A DNA stretch of 64,000 nt from UBA1141 sp963665155 (GCA_963665155.2 CAXXFI010000001.1:868001-932000); one strand, 5' to 3'; positions 52,601 through 61,751 are shown, counted from the first letter of the stretch. Translations and numbers: made by a program. Notes: generated by a model not told the origin, from the sequence alone.

Positions 52601-53566
52601 GTGGCAAATTCCCATAATTCTTATAGCCCTGACAACGAGTTACATGCCTTCTTCAAGGGAAAGGTTGTTCCCATAAACGAAGCCAAAGTGAGCGTGATGA
52701 CCCACGCATTGCATTATGGCACAGGTGTGTTCGAGGGTATTAGGGGCAACTGGAACGAAGAAAAGGGAACGATTTTTATCTTTCGGTTGCGCGAGCATTA
52801 TGACCGCTTGATCCGAGGGTGCCGGATGCTCATGCTCGACATTCCCTATACCGCAGAGCAATTGTGCGACATTACCGTGGATCTGGTGGAACGGAACGAG
52901 CACAGAGAAGATATTTACATTCGACCTTTGGCTTACAAGAGCGCCGAAAAGGTGGCTAACCTGAAGCTTCAGGATTTGGAAAGCGACTTTACCCTGATAA
53001 CTGTTCCATTTGGAAATTATCTGGGCACCGATGTCCTACGCTGCTGCACATCCTCTTGGCGGCGCACCGATGACACCATGATTCCTACCCGCATCAAGAG
53101 CAGCGGAAATTACGTAAATAGCATACTGGCCAAGACTGAAGCTACATTGGCAGGCTTCGACGAAGCAATTCTTCTGAACCATCTTGGTCAAGCATGCGAG
53201 GGCTCGGGAGAAAACCTCTTTATCGTGTCAGGGGGCAAACTGGTGACACCCCGCCTGGAAGATAGCTCGTTGCCCGGAATAACCCGGGAGACCATCCTAC
53301 AAATTGCGCAGAGCGAGTTGGGGATGGAGGTCGAGGAACGGGGCATCGACCGCAGCGAACTCTACCTTTGTGAAGAAATTTTCCTGACCGGCACGGCGGC
53401 GCACCTAACACCGGTGGTGCAGTTGGACAGCAGGCCGATTGCGGACGGCAAACCGGGACCCGTCGCGATGCAATTGCAGAAAATGTACTTCGATATTGTA
53501 TTCGGCAGAAACCCTAAATTCCTTCACTGGTGCACTACCGCGGTTCCGCGGTTGGTGACCGCCTAG
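52601..53566 (+). CDS. ilvE: Branched-chain amino acid aminotransferase
   Basis: IlvE makes Leu, Ile and Val from their keto acids with glutamate. The fold-type IV start FKGKVVPINEAKVSVMTHAL, then HYGTGVFEGIRGNW, is typical. The PLP lysine is in PTRIKSSGNYVNSILAKTEA, and EGSGENLFIVSGGKLVTPRL and LPGITRETILQIA complete the site. 321 residues, standard. Start GTG 52601 with AGAGG upstream, diverging from comEA. Confidence 0.93.
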   Translation: MANSHNSYSPDNELHAFFKGKVVPINEAKVSVMTHALHYGTGVFEGIRGNWNEEKGTIFIFRLREHYDRLIRGCRMLMLDIPYTAEQLCDITVDLVERNEHREDIYIRPLAYKSAEKVANLKLQDLESDFTLITVPFGNYLGTDVLRCCTSSWRRTDDTMIPTRIKSSGNYVNSILAKTEATLAGFDEAILLNHLGQACEGSGENLFIVSGGKLVTPRLEDSSLPGITRETILQIAQSELGMEVEERGIDRSELYLCEEIFLTGTAAHLTPVVQLDSRPIADGKPGPVAMQLQKMYFDIVFGRNPKFLHWCTTAVPRLVTA

Positions 53567-53677
53567 ACGAAACAATGGATCCCGGCTAGGTAATCTAACC
53601 GCCACACTGGGGGTGGCAGTTAGCGTCAACCTCGAGCCCGCCAAGACTTGAGAATTCCTTGCAGGAGAAATTCCTCC

Positions 53678-54304
53678 GTGTCTTTGGACGGCCTTACTTG
53701 GTTCAGCCTGATTCTTACCTCCTATTTGATTGGGGGTATTCCGACTGCTTATCTAGTCACCCGCCTATTGCTGGGGCAAGACATCCGAAACTTGGGTGAC
53801 CATAATGCTGGCGCTGCCAACGTGTTCCGGAACGTGGGCCCAAGGGCCGGGCTTGTAGTCGGTTTTGTCGACATCCTGAAAGGCGCTGTTGCGGTGCTTT
53901 TGGTAGGCAGCCTGACCGATTCTACCGCCTTGCAGTTTATGGCCGGTATTGCCGTTTTGGCGGGTCATAATTGGCCCATTCACCTGGGGTTTCGGGGAGG
54001 TCGGGGTGCGGCAACGGCAATTGGGGTGTTACTGCCTACAGTACCGGCAATCGCCATCCCAGTGGGTGCGGTTGCTCTGATAGTCTTGAGGCTTACCAAA
54101 AAAGTAACGGTTTCCCTAGCTGTCTTCCTGATTGCGGTCCCGGTGCTTTCTTGGCTTGCTGGTTTCTCGTACACAGTGGTTTCCTATGCGGTAGCGGTGC
54201 CTGTGCTGGTGGGAATTACCCACTACCTTAGGATTCGAGAGCACCATCGTTTTCGTGATCTCGAATCAGAACAGGCTGACGAACGAGCCTTTCCCCAAGG
54301 CTGA
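53678..54304 (+). CDS. plsY: Acyl-phosphate glycerol-3-phosphate acyltransferase
   Basis: PlsY puts the first acyl chain on glycerol-3-phosphate, using acyl-phosphate. YLIGGIPTAYLVTRLLLGQD, then IRNLGDHNAGAANVFRNVGP, hold the G-S/D-x-N-x-GAxN motif. FRGGRGAATAIGVLL is the conserved second loop. Five to six membrane helices. GTG 53678 is chosen because AGGAG is 10 nt upstream; the frame to 53648 is less likely. About 208 residues. Confidence 0.92.
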   Translation: MSLDGLTWFSLILTSYLIGGIPTAYLVTRLLLGQDIRNLGDHNAGAANVFRNVGPRAGLVVGFVDILKGAVAVLLVGSLTDSTALQFMAGIAVLAGHNWPIHLGFRGGRGAATAIGVLLPTVPAIAIPVGAVALIVLRLTKKVTVSLAVFLIAVPVLSWLAGFSYTVVSYAVAVPVLVGITHYLRIREHHRFRDLESEQADERAFPQG

Positions 54305-54463
54305 CGGTGCTTAGGGGCCATGACGTTTCCCGCGGATTCCTGGCGCAACGGATTTGAGCCGCCGATGTTCGAAACGCGGATCAATTTATATACCTTTTGA
54401 CCATACGCCCCTGTTGCCCTTTGCGAGCAAAAAATTGACGCACACCCAGGGTTAGTTATCCCC

Positions 54464-54886
54464 TTGACCGGCTCATTTATTGTCGACTATTACCTCCTGG
54501 TTGCCTTCGCTTCCGTTGGTGTGTTCCAGGTCATTGGTGCGCTCCATGGCTTCCGGGGCATGATGTTTTTCAACCACCGGCATGCCTCATTTCTATTAGG
54601 GCTCGCGTTGCTTGCGGGCGCCGTTGCCTGGTTTTTCCTGTCAACTCCCCGCAACGTCTCAGATAGTGATTTGGGGCTTAACGGCAACGAGCAGTTTGCG
54701 TATTTCTTCGCTGGCTCCGGCACCGGTTTGGCTTTCACCCTGGCATTGGCCTCGCTGCGCCAATGGAAGTTTGGGGCCGAACCCTCGAATTTGGCTACGG
54801 GTTTGGACGCCCTCAGGGAAAGCACCTATTTTTGGGCTATCCGCCGATTGATGCGCCGTTTCGGCGGTTTTTCAATTCGGGATTAA
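54464..54886 (+). CDS. Membrane protein of unknown function
   Basis: 140 residues with three hydrophobic helices (YYLLVAFASVGVFQVIGALH, LLGLALLAGAVAWFFL and FAYFFAGSGTGLAFTLALAS). No family is recognised. Start probably TTG 54464. It is followed closely by the PAP2-like gene and may form an operon with it and plsY. Confidence 0.5.
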   Translation: MTGSFIVDYYLLVAFASVGVFQVIGALHGFRGMMFFNHRHASFLLGLALLAGAVAWFFLSTPRNVSDSDLGLNGNEQFAYFFAGSGTGLAFTLALASLRQWKFGAEPSNLATGLDALRESTYFWAIRRLMRRFGGFSIRD

Positions 54887-54943
54887 CTTGCTTCTTGGGA
54901 TGGATTTACGGGGTAGCCCCGGTTGGGATTGGAGTGCCTTGGA

Positions 54944-55534
54944 GTGGATGCGTTCCTACAACTAGATGCCGACATCGTTACTTGGATCAATCAAGGGATT
55001 GGCCGAGTCTATATTCTGGACCGAATAACCTATCTGGTGGTTAGCGATTACTTCGTACCGCTAATGATGTGCTTCTGGGGGCTGGGGGTGTGGTTCCACG
55101 GCAAAAACTTGGCGGAAAGGATAAGCAATCAAAAAGCCGTATTGGCGGCGGCCATTTCTCTTGGCTTCGCCAACCTGGCAGTATTGCTCATCAACCAGGC
55201 GGTTTTCCGAGAGAGGCCGATTACCCAATACGACCTGGCCAACCTGCTATATGCGCCCACGGATTCTTCTTTTCCCGCGAATCCGGCCGCAGTGGCTTTC
55301 GCTTTCGCAACAGCTATTTGGTGGCGAAACCGCCGGGCCTCGATGGTTCCATCCGTGCTTGCGGCCCTCTGGAGCGTCACTCGGGTTTACAATGGCTTGT
55401 TCTTCCCCAGTGACGTTATTGTGGGAGCGCTCATCGGCATGGCCGTCGCGTGCCTGTTCACCTGGGGATTGCGGATGATAGAGCCTATACCCACCAGAGT
55501 TATAAGCGGAGCGCGGCTGCTCCACCTGGCATGA
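54944..55534 (+). CDS. PAP2-superfamily membrane protein lacking the catalytic histidines
   Basis: About 196 residues with five or six membrane helices. PAP2 landmarks are in order: NQAVFRERPITQYD (K/R-x6-RP), SFPANPAAVAFAFA (in place of PSGH), and VTRVYNGLFFPSDVIVGALI (in place of SR-x5-H-x3-D). The first His (PSGH) is Pro/Ala and the second is Phe, so phosphatase activity is doubtful. Start is uncertain: GTG 54944 or TTG 54923. It is close to plsY, so a lipid role is plausible. Confidence 0.7.
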   Translation: MDAFLQLDADIVTWINQGIGRVYILDRITYLVVSDYFVPLMMCFWGLGVWFHGKNLAERISNQKAVLAAAISLGFANLAVLLINQAVFRERPITQYDLANLLYAPTDSSFPANPAAVAFAFATAIWWRNRRASMVPSVLAALWSVTRVYNGLFFPSDVIVGALIGMAVACLFTWGLRMIEPIPTRVISGARLLHLA

Positions 55535-55676
55535 TGCCTGTAGTACCACCGTGTCATGCGACCGGCGTGACTGCTTACTAACGGCTGGGAGCATACCAAC
55601 CGATTGCTAGCCGAACGCGTTGTTAGAGGACCTGTCTCGGTTCGTATCAGCCCGATCTTCCGGCCCAACACTGCGG

Positions 55677-57710
55677 TCATTGGCTGGAAGAGCCATTTCC
55701 TTGACCATTGGAAACCAGCAACAGGTCGCCCTGCCGGGTTAGAGTACCAACCGTCACCATTTGGCTTATTAGGGGCTCAACCGTGCTGCGTATTTCGTTG
55801 GTGACCCTACCGAAACCCAGCAGCTTCACCGCAGCGCCGGTAATGTCTTGGAAGGCTATGCCGTAAGACGCAGCTACCACCCGGCGCACCGCCATCGACA
55901 ACTCTTCAGGGCTGACGAGATCGATTTTCCGCAAGGACGCTGGCAGGTTGCTCCGGTCCCGAAGATCGGGTTCGGTCATGGCTGACCGCCATAGAAATTC
56001 CCCTTTACGCACGATATTGCCCGACCCCGCTCCATTTTCTATGGCCCGGTCAATGGCTTCCTGATATCGCCGCACCCGGCGGATTCCGGCTGCGTCGGCG
56101 ATACGGCGGGCTACCTCTGTTTCGTGCACCGGGCTTTCCTCGTCCACAACCTGGGCCACCCACAAAGCCAGAGCCGGGTCATCTGCTGTTGGGAAGGTGG
56201 TGTCTGCGATGGTGGCCTTCGGGGTCGCCAGCCGGTACCCAGAAATATCGTCGCTGTCCGGCCATATCCCCGTATCCAAGTCTCTATACATCAAGAACTT
56301 GCTGAACGAGAAGAATCCCAAGACAATGCTGCCGTGGTCGACAGACCACTCCGGAAATTCCTCAACCGATTTCGCGACCGCCCTGAGGTAGGCCACGATG
56401 TCCAGGTCCTCGGTGTCGGGCAATTCGGACAGCTCTACTCCAAACTCGTTACGAAGCCTCTCCCGAAGCGAAAGGTTGTCTCCCGGTTCGTCACCGGTGT
56501 GACGCAGTTGGAAGCGAGACCTAACATTTGTCCGGTCCAAGGCCACCGGCACCAGCACCAAAGGGGCCTTTCTCGGTTCATCGTTGTCGCCTTCCCGCCA
56601 GGTCAGCATACCTAAGGCCAGGAACAGGGTATTTACGCCCTGTTCCTGAATGAACGTGTTGGCCATGTAGTAGGTGGATAGTAGCCTGGATTGTAATTCT
56701 TGGGACGACGAGGAAGTTTGAAGCCTTGAATCGGTATGCCGGGGTGCAACGCTGCCACCTGTTTCTTCCTCCATCGGTTGTCCCAAGCCGTCCCCAGTTT
56801 TCCCTCCAGCCTCTCCCTGTGTAGAAGGGACAAAGGATATAGCCTTCCCTTCTGCCGTTAGCTGGCGAAAGACTTCGGAGGGAACTTCGTCAACCACCTC
56901 CAGCCCTCTGGTGCGCAGCAGGCGATAATTGAGCAGTGGGTTCCGCAGGCCCAAGTCGAGTAATTCCTTGCGGGCCGACCCCAAGCCGTTGCGGATGGCG
57001 GATGCGGAAACAGCGTGTGCCTCGTTGGCCTCCTCAAGGGCGCTAACCAGAGGGGCTAAGGTGTCACTGTCTGGTTGTGAGGACAGGTAATTAATGATGG
57101 CGCCTGGTAGTAAGCTGCTTTCCACCTGCTTGTGTAACCCTTGCACCCATTCGGCCACATGGGAAATTGCTTCCCAGTCCGACGCCGCGCCGCTCCACTT
57201 GGGTCCGAATAACTCTTCGCCCAACGAGCCGTATTGATTGATGGTTTCACGATATCGCTGGGCCTCGGCAACTGCATCAATGAGCCTTAGCCGTGTTTCA
57301 AGGTCTGAAGGGCGAGGTGGATGAAATAAAATGGCCAGTTGTTTTTCGGCCTCACGGTAGTCACTGGATAACTTGCGGGTTAAACCTTCGCCCTTAGCGG
57401 CCAGGGTTTCGCGCAGCCCTCGTAAGTCTTGTTCCCAGGCTCCAGGAACGATGGCTCGATCAAATTCGCGGTGAACGCGTGTCAGGGCCGCTCCTGCGAT
57501 GAGCAATGCGCCCAGGCCGTCTCTTTGGGTTTGCCATTGTTGAGAACCCAGGGCGACGCCGTGCAAGTCGGGTGCCTCCAGCGCCCGCTGTGCAGCCCGG
57601 CACAATGCCTCTCGCTCAGCCTGACCTCTTGGCGTTGGCAGATTAAGGGCCGAGGCCAACTCTTGGGCCGCAAGTTCGAGGGTTACCAGTAACGATTGTT
57701 TTTGTGCCAT
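55677..57710 (-). CDS. DUF4011/DUF3320 protein lacking the helicase motor
   Basis: About 677 residues. The N-terminal ~200 residues are helical (LVTLELAAQELASALN, REALCRAAQRALEAPD). DUF4011 follows: SARKELLDLGLRNPLLNYRL, STYYMANTFIQEQGVNTLFL and DHGSIVLGFFSFSKFLMYRD. In the usual proteins (1500-2000 residues) a superfamily 1 helicase and often a Vsr-like nuclease come next. Here the sequence jumps at about 56245, in frame, to the C-terminal DUF3320 domain (SPVHETEVARRIADAAGIRR, LVSPEELSMAVRRVVAASYG). No Walker A or B motif is present. ATG 57710 is one of several possible starts. Full-length relatives are frequent in defence islands. Confidence 0.78.
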   Translation of the reverse strand: MAQKQSLLVTLELAAQELASALNLPTPRGQAEREALCRAAQRALEAPDLHGVALGSQQWQTQRDGLGALLIAGAALTRVHREFDRAIVPGAWEQDLRGLRETLAAKGEGLTRKLSSDYREAEKQLAILFHPPRPSDLETRLRLIDAVAEAQRYRETINQYGSLGEELFGPKWSGAASDWEAISHVAEWVQGLHKQVESSLLPGAIINYLSSQPDSDTLAPLVSALEEANEAHAVSASAIRNGLGSARKELLDLGLRNPLLNYRLLRTRGLEVVDEVPSEVFRQLTAEGKAISFVPSTQGEAGGKTGDGLGQPMEEETGGSVAPRHTDSRLQTSSSSQELQSRLLSTYYMANTFIQEQGVNTLFLALGMLTWREGDNDEPRKAPLVLVPVALDRTNVRSRFQLRHTGDEPGDNLSLRERLRNEFGVELSELPDTEDLDIVAYLRAVAKSVEEFPEWSVDHGSIVLGFFSFSKFLMYRDLDTGIWPDSDDISGYRLATPKATIADTTFPTADDPALALWVAQVVDEESPVHETEVARRIADAAGIRRVRRYQEAIDRAIENGAGSGNIVRKGEFLWRSAMTEPDLRDRSNLPASLRKIDLVSPEELSMAVRRVVAASYGIAFQDITGAAVKLLGFGRVTNEIRSTVEPLISQMVTVGTLTRQGDLLLVSNGQGNGSSSQ

Positions 57711-58016
57711 GACGGTTGACAACCTGTGTCCTGACCGAACGCTATTTGACATAAACGGTACCATACAGCCGTGGATTCGGCCATGCAATTACTACTATCT
57801 CCAGGCATCTCCGGAACAAGCTTCCCTCGTGCCTATGCTATACTCAACCGCGATCGGAATTTAGGGTATTCGAGTCGAAGTTCCCGGTGGAACGCGGCAG
57901 GTTAATTCCCGTTTGACCGGCAGAGTTGGACCATGACTGACCAAGCCACTGGCGCCGTTTTGATACCACCGCGAGCAGCCGCCAGATTGCTTAGCCAGAT
58001 CGCTTAGAAGGACAAC
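57711..58016. promoter_or_regulatory. Divergent intergenic region
   Basis: About 300 bp between the DUF4011/DUF3320 gene and the cupin gene. Earlier in-frame starts of the former (to 57788) use part of it. No specific site was recognised. Confidence 0.35.
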
Positions 58017-58352
58017 ATGGATGCATTCGAAATAGCCGAGATTATTGCCCAACACCAGGCGATCGGAAAGCCGTACCACGAGTTTTTCCGTACCGAAACC
58101 TTGAGTTTGGGACTCTATGTTTTGCCAGCAGGCGAGAAAGACCCTCAGTCTCCTCATACAGAAGAAGAGGTCTACTATATTTTGGAAGGTCAGGGCATGA
58201 TCCGGGTTGCCGATGAAGATCGTCCCGTGACCGCTGGTTCGACGGTCTTTGTTGGGGTGGGAGTTGAACACCGTTTTCATTCCATTACCCAGGACTTGAA
58301 AATGCTGGTATTCTGGGCTCCGCCTTGGCGGTCTCAAGCCCGGCCTGGCTAG
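58017..58352 (+). CDS. Cupin-domain protein
   Basis: 111 residues forming one cupin barrel: LSLGLYVLPAGEKDPQSPHT and EEEVYYILEGQGMI carry the first motif (G-x5-H-x-H-x3,4-E variant), and VFVGVGVEHRFHS the second. The first metal His pair is reduced to one (SPHTEEEV). Likely a small-molecule binding or isomerase-type protein; role unknown. Confidence 0.8.
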   Translation: MDAFEIAEIIAQHQAIGKPYHEFFRTETLSLGLYVLPAGEKDPQSPHTEEEVYYILEGQGMIRVADEDRPVTAGSTVFVGVGVEHRFHSITQDLKMLVFWAPPWRSQARPG

Positions 58353-58590
58353 GCAGACCCTGTAAAGTAGGCTGACGTTCTAGATTGGGCAGACTCGGGT
58401 TTCTTGACTGGTTAATCGCCAGGAATATAGATTAGGCTCTTATTCCTATGAGAGAGCCATAGCATGTATGCGCAACAACCATATGCCGGGAAGGTGATAC
58501 CTATTACTCTAACCTTCCCAGTCTTTGCTTAATTCTGAAATCTGAATGCTGATAGCTGACCGCTGAAAGCTATATAAAAAGGAGCCTCCT
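58353..58590. repeat. Intergenic region with a CTGATAGCTGACCGCTGAAAGCT-type repeat
   Basis: The phrase near 58548-58572 resembles that just before cobB (about 32498-32525), suggesting another dispersed repeat. The GGAGCC Shine-Dalgarno of the next gene follows. Confidence 0.45.
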
Positions 58591-59757
58591 GTGACAACAG
58601 CAACCCCCCAAGAAGCCAGGACCCAGATCGTAAACATGGTGCGGGAGTTTGTCCGCCGTGACGTTGAGCCCGTGGCCGCTCAGTTGGACCGGGACGACGA
58701 GACGCCCCACGAGTTGATCAACACCATGAAGGAGTTGGGCTTGTTCGGCATAACTGTGCCGGAGGAATACGGTGGTTTGGGCTTGGACTACACCACCTTC
58801 GCCATGATTTTTGAGGAAATCAGCAAAGGCTTCATGAGCTTGAGCGGAGCCATAGGCACCCACCATATCCTGACCTACGTGCTGACCCATTACGGGACCG
58901 AAGAGCAGAAACAGCGCCTGCTGCCCGATCTGGCTTCAGGCCGCAAAAGAGGCGGCCTGGCCCTCACCGAACCGGAAGGCGGTACCGATGTGGCCAACCT
59001 CAAGACAAGCGCCAAGAAGGATGGCGAAGAGTATGTCATCAACGGCACCAAGATGTTTATTACCAATGGCCGCTACGGTGACGCCTTTTGCTTGCTGGCC
59101 CGCACCGATCCCAACGCCGACACCAAGCACAAGGGAATAAGCTGTTTCGTAGTGGAAAAAGGTGGCCCCGGCTTTCGCGTCGGACGAGATTTGGACAAGA
59201 TGGGGTATCGGGGCCTGGACACTTGCGAGCTCTTTTTTGAGGATTTCCACATCCCCGAGGAAAACTTGGTGGGAGGAGAGGAAGGAGCAGGGTTCGGCCA
59301 GGTGATGAGCGGCCTGGAGACGGGGCGCATAAACGTTGCCGCCAGAGCGGTTGGTGTGGCCCAAGCGGCTTTCAACGCCGCCATCCGCTACTCTCAACAA
59401 AGAGAGACGTTCGGCGTGCCCATCTCCCAGCACCAGGCAATCCAGCTAAAACTTGCTGACATGGCCACCAAGATACAGGCCGCCCGACTTTTAACCTACG
59501 ATGCCGCTGCCAAAAAAGACCGGGGAGAGCGGGTGGACTTGGAGTCGGGGATGGCCAAGCTGTTCGCCAGCGAGATATGCCAGGAAGTGGCGCTGGAAGC
59601 CATGCGCATCCATGGCGGAGCGGGTTTCATTAAAGATTCGCCGGTGGAACGATACTACCGGGACGCTCCTCTGATGATAATCGGCGAGGGTACCAACGAA
59701 ATAATGCGCTTGGTAATCGCCCGGCAACTGCTCCGACGACCCGAGTATCAGATTTAG
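58591..59757 (+). CDS. Acyl-CoA dehydrogenase
   Basis: 388 residues of the ACAD family, oxidising acyl-CoA to enoyl-CoA with FAD. Helical N-terminus (ELGLFGITVPEEYGGLGLDY), then KRGGLALTEPEGGTDVANLK and VINGTKMFITNGRYGDAFCL (FAD/substrate loops), and the C-terminal helices AFNAAIRYSQQRETFGVPIS and QVALEAMRIHGGAGFIKDSP-like segment. The usual catalytic Glu lies in the last part, GEGTNEIMRLVIARQLL. Chain-length preference cannot be told. GTG 58591 after AAAAGGAG. Confidence 0.92.
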   Translation: MTTATPQEARTQIVNMVREFVRRDVEPVAAQLDRDDETPHELINTMKELGLFGITVPEEYGGLGLDYTTFAMIFEEISKGFMSLSGAIGTHHILTYVLTHYGTEEQKQRLLPDLASGRKRGGLALTEPEGGTDVANLKTSAKKDGEEYVINGTKMFITNGRYGDAFCLLARTDPNADTKHKGISCFVVEKGGPGFRVGRDLDKMGYRGLDTCELFFEDFHIPEENLVGGEEGAGFGQVMSGLETGRINVAARAVGVAQAAFNAAIRYSQQRETFGVPISQHQAIQLKLADMATKIQAARLLTYDAAAKKDRGERVDLESGMAKLFASEICQEVALEAMRIHGGAGFIKDSPVERYYRDAPLMIIGEGTNEIMRLVIARQLLRRPEYQI

Positions 59758-59922
59758 CGGATCGTAACCTGATACTTTCCGGCGCACCCTACTTTGAGCG
59801 ATGTTGCTGTGCCCGAGCGCAACGGCTATCTTGGTGGGCGTGAAAATAGCGATGGTTATCTAAATTCGTGGCCCTGTCTAAAGGGCACATGGAAGCGTCA
59901 TTTTTATCGGAGAGAAACGGGA

Positions 59923-60279
59923 ATGGGAACTTTCAGCGTGTCCATCCAAATCGGCAATCTAGATGGACAACAATTCGTTCAACTTGAAGCCCTAGTTGAC
60001 ACCGGGTCAACTTATACTGTTTTGCCCAAGGATATGCTGGAGGAACTAGGGATTAACGAAGAAGGTCAGCGCAGCTTTGAATTAGGGGATGACCGCTCAG
60101 TTAAATACCCGATTGGCTATGCCCGACTACGGCTGGGCGAAGACCAGACAATCGTATTGGTGGTGTTTGGCCCCGAAGGGGTCGCCCCGTTATTGGGTGC
60201 CACGGCTTTAGAGCACCTCAGCGTGGCCGTCGACCCCATCCACCAGATTCTAATCCCAGTTCCTGCGCTACTCAAATGA
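59923..60279 (+). CDS. Retropepsin-like aspartyl protease family protein
   Basis: 118 residues. EALVDTGSTYTVLPKDMLEE carries the D-T-G-S/T aspartyl-protease motif and APLLGATALEHLSVAVDP the matching second signature (the L-G motif), so it resembles the clan AA small proteases that act as dimers. I chose ATG 59923; the longer frame to 59794 has no domain. Frequently such proteins accompany toxin-antitoxin-like modules, but none is evident here. Confidence 0.8.
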   Translation: MGTFSVSIQIGNLDGQQFVQLEALVDTGSTYTVLPKDMLEELGINEEGQRSFELGDDRSVKYPIGYARLRLGEDQTIVLVVFGPEGVAPLLGATALEHLSVAVDPIHQILIPVPALLK

Positions 60280-60456
60280 TCGACCGACGCTGAAGTTGGG
60301 ATGAAACTCGCAAAGATTTGGTAAACCAACATGGGGGTCCCGCCGGGAACATCATGTCGGAACTGTGTTTGCATTCCGGTTTTCTGGCAGTTCCGTCCTG
60401 CCGATATGGCTCTAATCTGTGCCCTACAAGTCCCATTTTAGCTTTTTGATGCTGCT
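60280..60456. other. Intergenic region
   Basis: 177 bp between convergent genes. Short frames are present but none is convincing. Confidence 0.35.
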
Positions 60457-61233
60457 CTACTTCCCTTTCCATTGGGGCTTGCGCTTCTCGGCGAAGGCCT
60501 TTGGTCCCTCTTTGGAGTCCTCTGTGGTCAGCAATGCGTCGTACATGTGGTAGGTCAGGGCCGAAATGTCTTGCACAGACATGTTCTGGCCTCGGTAGGC
60601 CAATTCCTTGAAGTACTGCACCGCCAGTGGGGCGTTATCGGCGATCTGCTCCGCCAGCGCCATTGCCTCGGACATTAGTTGGTCTCCCGGAACTACTTTG
60701 TTCAAGAACCCCATGTCGTAGGCCCGCTGCGCCGTGACCGGTTGGGCCGTGAAAACCAGTTCCAAGACTGCCGAAAGGGGCATGGACTTCGGCAAGATGG
60801 TGCCAAAGGGCGGCAGGAGGCTCCACTTGGTTTCGGTTATGCCCAATTTGGCATCCTCGGATGCCAGACGGAGGTCGCACATCTGGGCAATGGACCACCC
60901 TCCTGCCAACGCAAACCCGTTCACGGCCGCAATCAAGGGCTTCCAGGTTTGGGGCCACATGAAGGGTCGGTCCGGGGACATGCTGTGGTAAGCCCGTGCC
61001 TGGACACCTTCGGCATTGTCCGAAGCGCGCTCCTTGAGGTCACGGCCAGCGCAGAAAGCACGTCCGGCGCCTGTGATAATGGCCACGTAGGCATCCGGAT
61101 CTTCATCAAACTGCGTAATGGCTTCGGCCAACTCTTGGCGCAACTGTCGATTGATGGAGTTCAGGGCATCGGGGCGGTTCATCGTCATAATTACTACGTT
61201 GTTTTGCTTTTCGTAGAGAACGGTTTCAGCCAT
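60457..61233 (-). CDS. Enoyl-CoA hydratase/isomerase family protein
   Basis: A 258-residue crotonase. VIMTMNRPDALNSINRQL, RAFCAGRDLKERASD and AVNGFALAGGWSIAQMCDLR form the oxyanion hole; the first catalytic Glu (usually GGCELA) is Ser here (GGWSIA), and the second is Lys/Trp (ETKWSLLP). The protein may therefore catalyse another crotonase reaction. C-terminus FAEKRKPQWKG is standard. GAGGAAAAAT precedes ATG 61233. It is followed upstream by the dead hicBA pair. Confidence 0.87.
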   Translation of the reverse strand: MAETVLYEKQNNVVIMTMNRPDALNSINRQLRQELAEAITQFDEDPDAYVAIITGAGRAFCAGRDLKERASDNAEGVQARAYHSMSPDRPFMWPQTWKPLIAAVNGFALAGGWSIAQMCDLRLASEDAKLGITETKWSLLPPFGTILPKSMPLSAVLELVFTAQPVTAQRAYDMGFLNKVVPGDQLMSEAMALAEQIADNAPLAVQYFKELAYRGQNMSVQDISALTYHMYDALLTTEDSKEGPKAFAEKRKPQWKGK

Positions 61234-61253
61234 ATTTTTCCTCTGCTTTTTGT

Positions 61254-61497
61254 TTAGCTTTCCAGAAGGTCCAGCCTACCGAGGTCTGCTGATGCCCAGC
61301 CAGAATTGGAGACCATGGCGCGTAGAGTCCGGATGGGAAAAGTGTCATTGAGTCGATGATAGGACACTACTACGCGCCTCCCGTCGGGATGCCGGTAAAT
61401 CCGGTGACTGCTCTCGCGTACGGACTACGGTGAATCCGTCCCGACTTAACGCTCTGATAGACCGACGAGCCGTGATACCTCTGGGAACTTGGATCAC
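61254..61497 (-). pseudogene. hicA: HicA toxin remnant (frameshift)
   Basis: Starting at GTG 61497, which overlaps the hicB stop (TAGTG), the frame reads VIQVPRGITARRSIRALSRD then GFTVVRTRE. The next frame continues ESSHRIYRHPDGRRVVVSYH to LDLLES and TAA at 61254. Together they match HicA: GF-x-VVRQ-x-GSH-x-x-YRHPDG. The catalytic His is in SSH. The total of 244 nt is one base too long, so a single insertion near 61420 breaks the gene. Confidence 0.8.
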
Positions 61498-61751
61498 TAA
61501 ACGTTAACGACGACGGAGGGTGTGTCTCGTTCGATGACTCCATTTTCCGAGTCGACTGGAATTGAACTGGCAGCCACAAGTAGGTCTTCTACGTAGAGAT
61601 CGACCGCTTCTTGGATGTTTACTAATGCTTCTTCGTAAGTGTGGCCCCAAGTGTGGCAACCCTTCAATCCGGGGCAGTAGGCGTGGTATGCGTCTCGACC
61701 GTCTTCGAAATTGTCTTCTTAGATGACCACACTAAAAATATAAGATTTCAT
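61497..61751 (-). pseudogene. hicB: HicB antitoxin remnant (nonsense codon)
   Basis: ATG 61751 reads MKSYIFSVVI, then TAA at 61719-61721, then EDNFEDGRDAYHAYCPGLKG, CHTWGHTYEEALVNIQEAVD and LYVEDLLVAASSIP. The Y-CPGL-GC-x-T-G-T-EEA pattern is that of HicB-like proteins. The order hicB then hicA is the reverse of the classical hicAB. With the antitoxin stopped at codon 11 and the toxin frameshifted, the module is non-functional. Confidence 0.82.

Noticed and set aside
60280..60456. Small Cys-containing frame after the aspartyl-protease gene
   Set aside because: Two frames compete, neither has a start with Shine-Dalgarno nor a recognisable domain.
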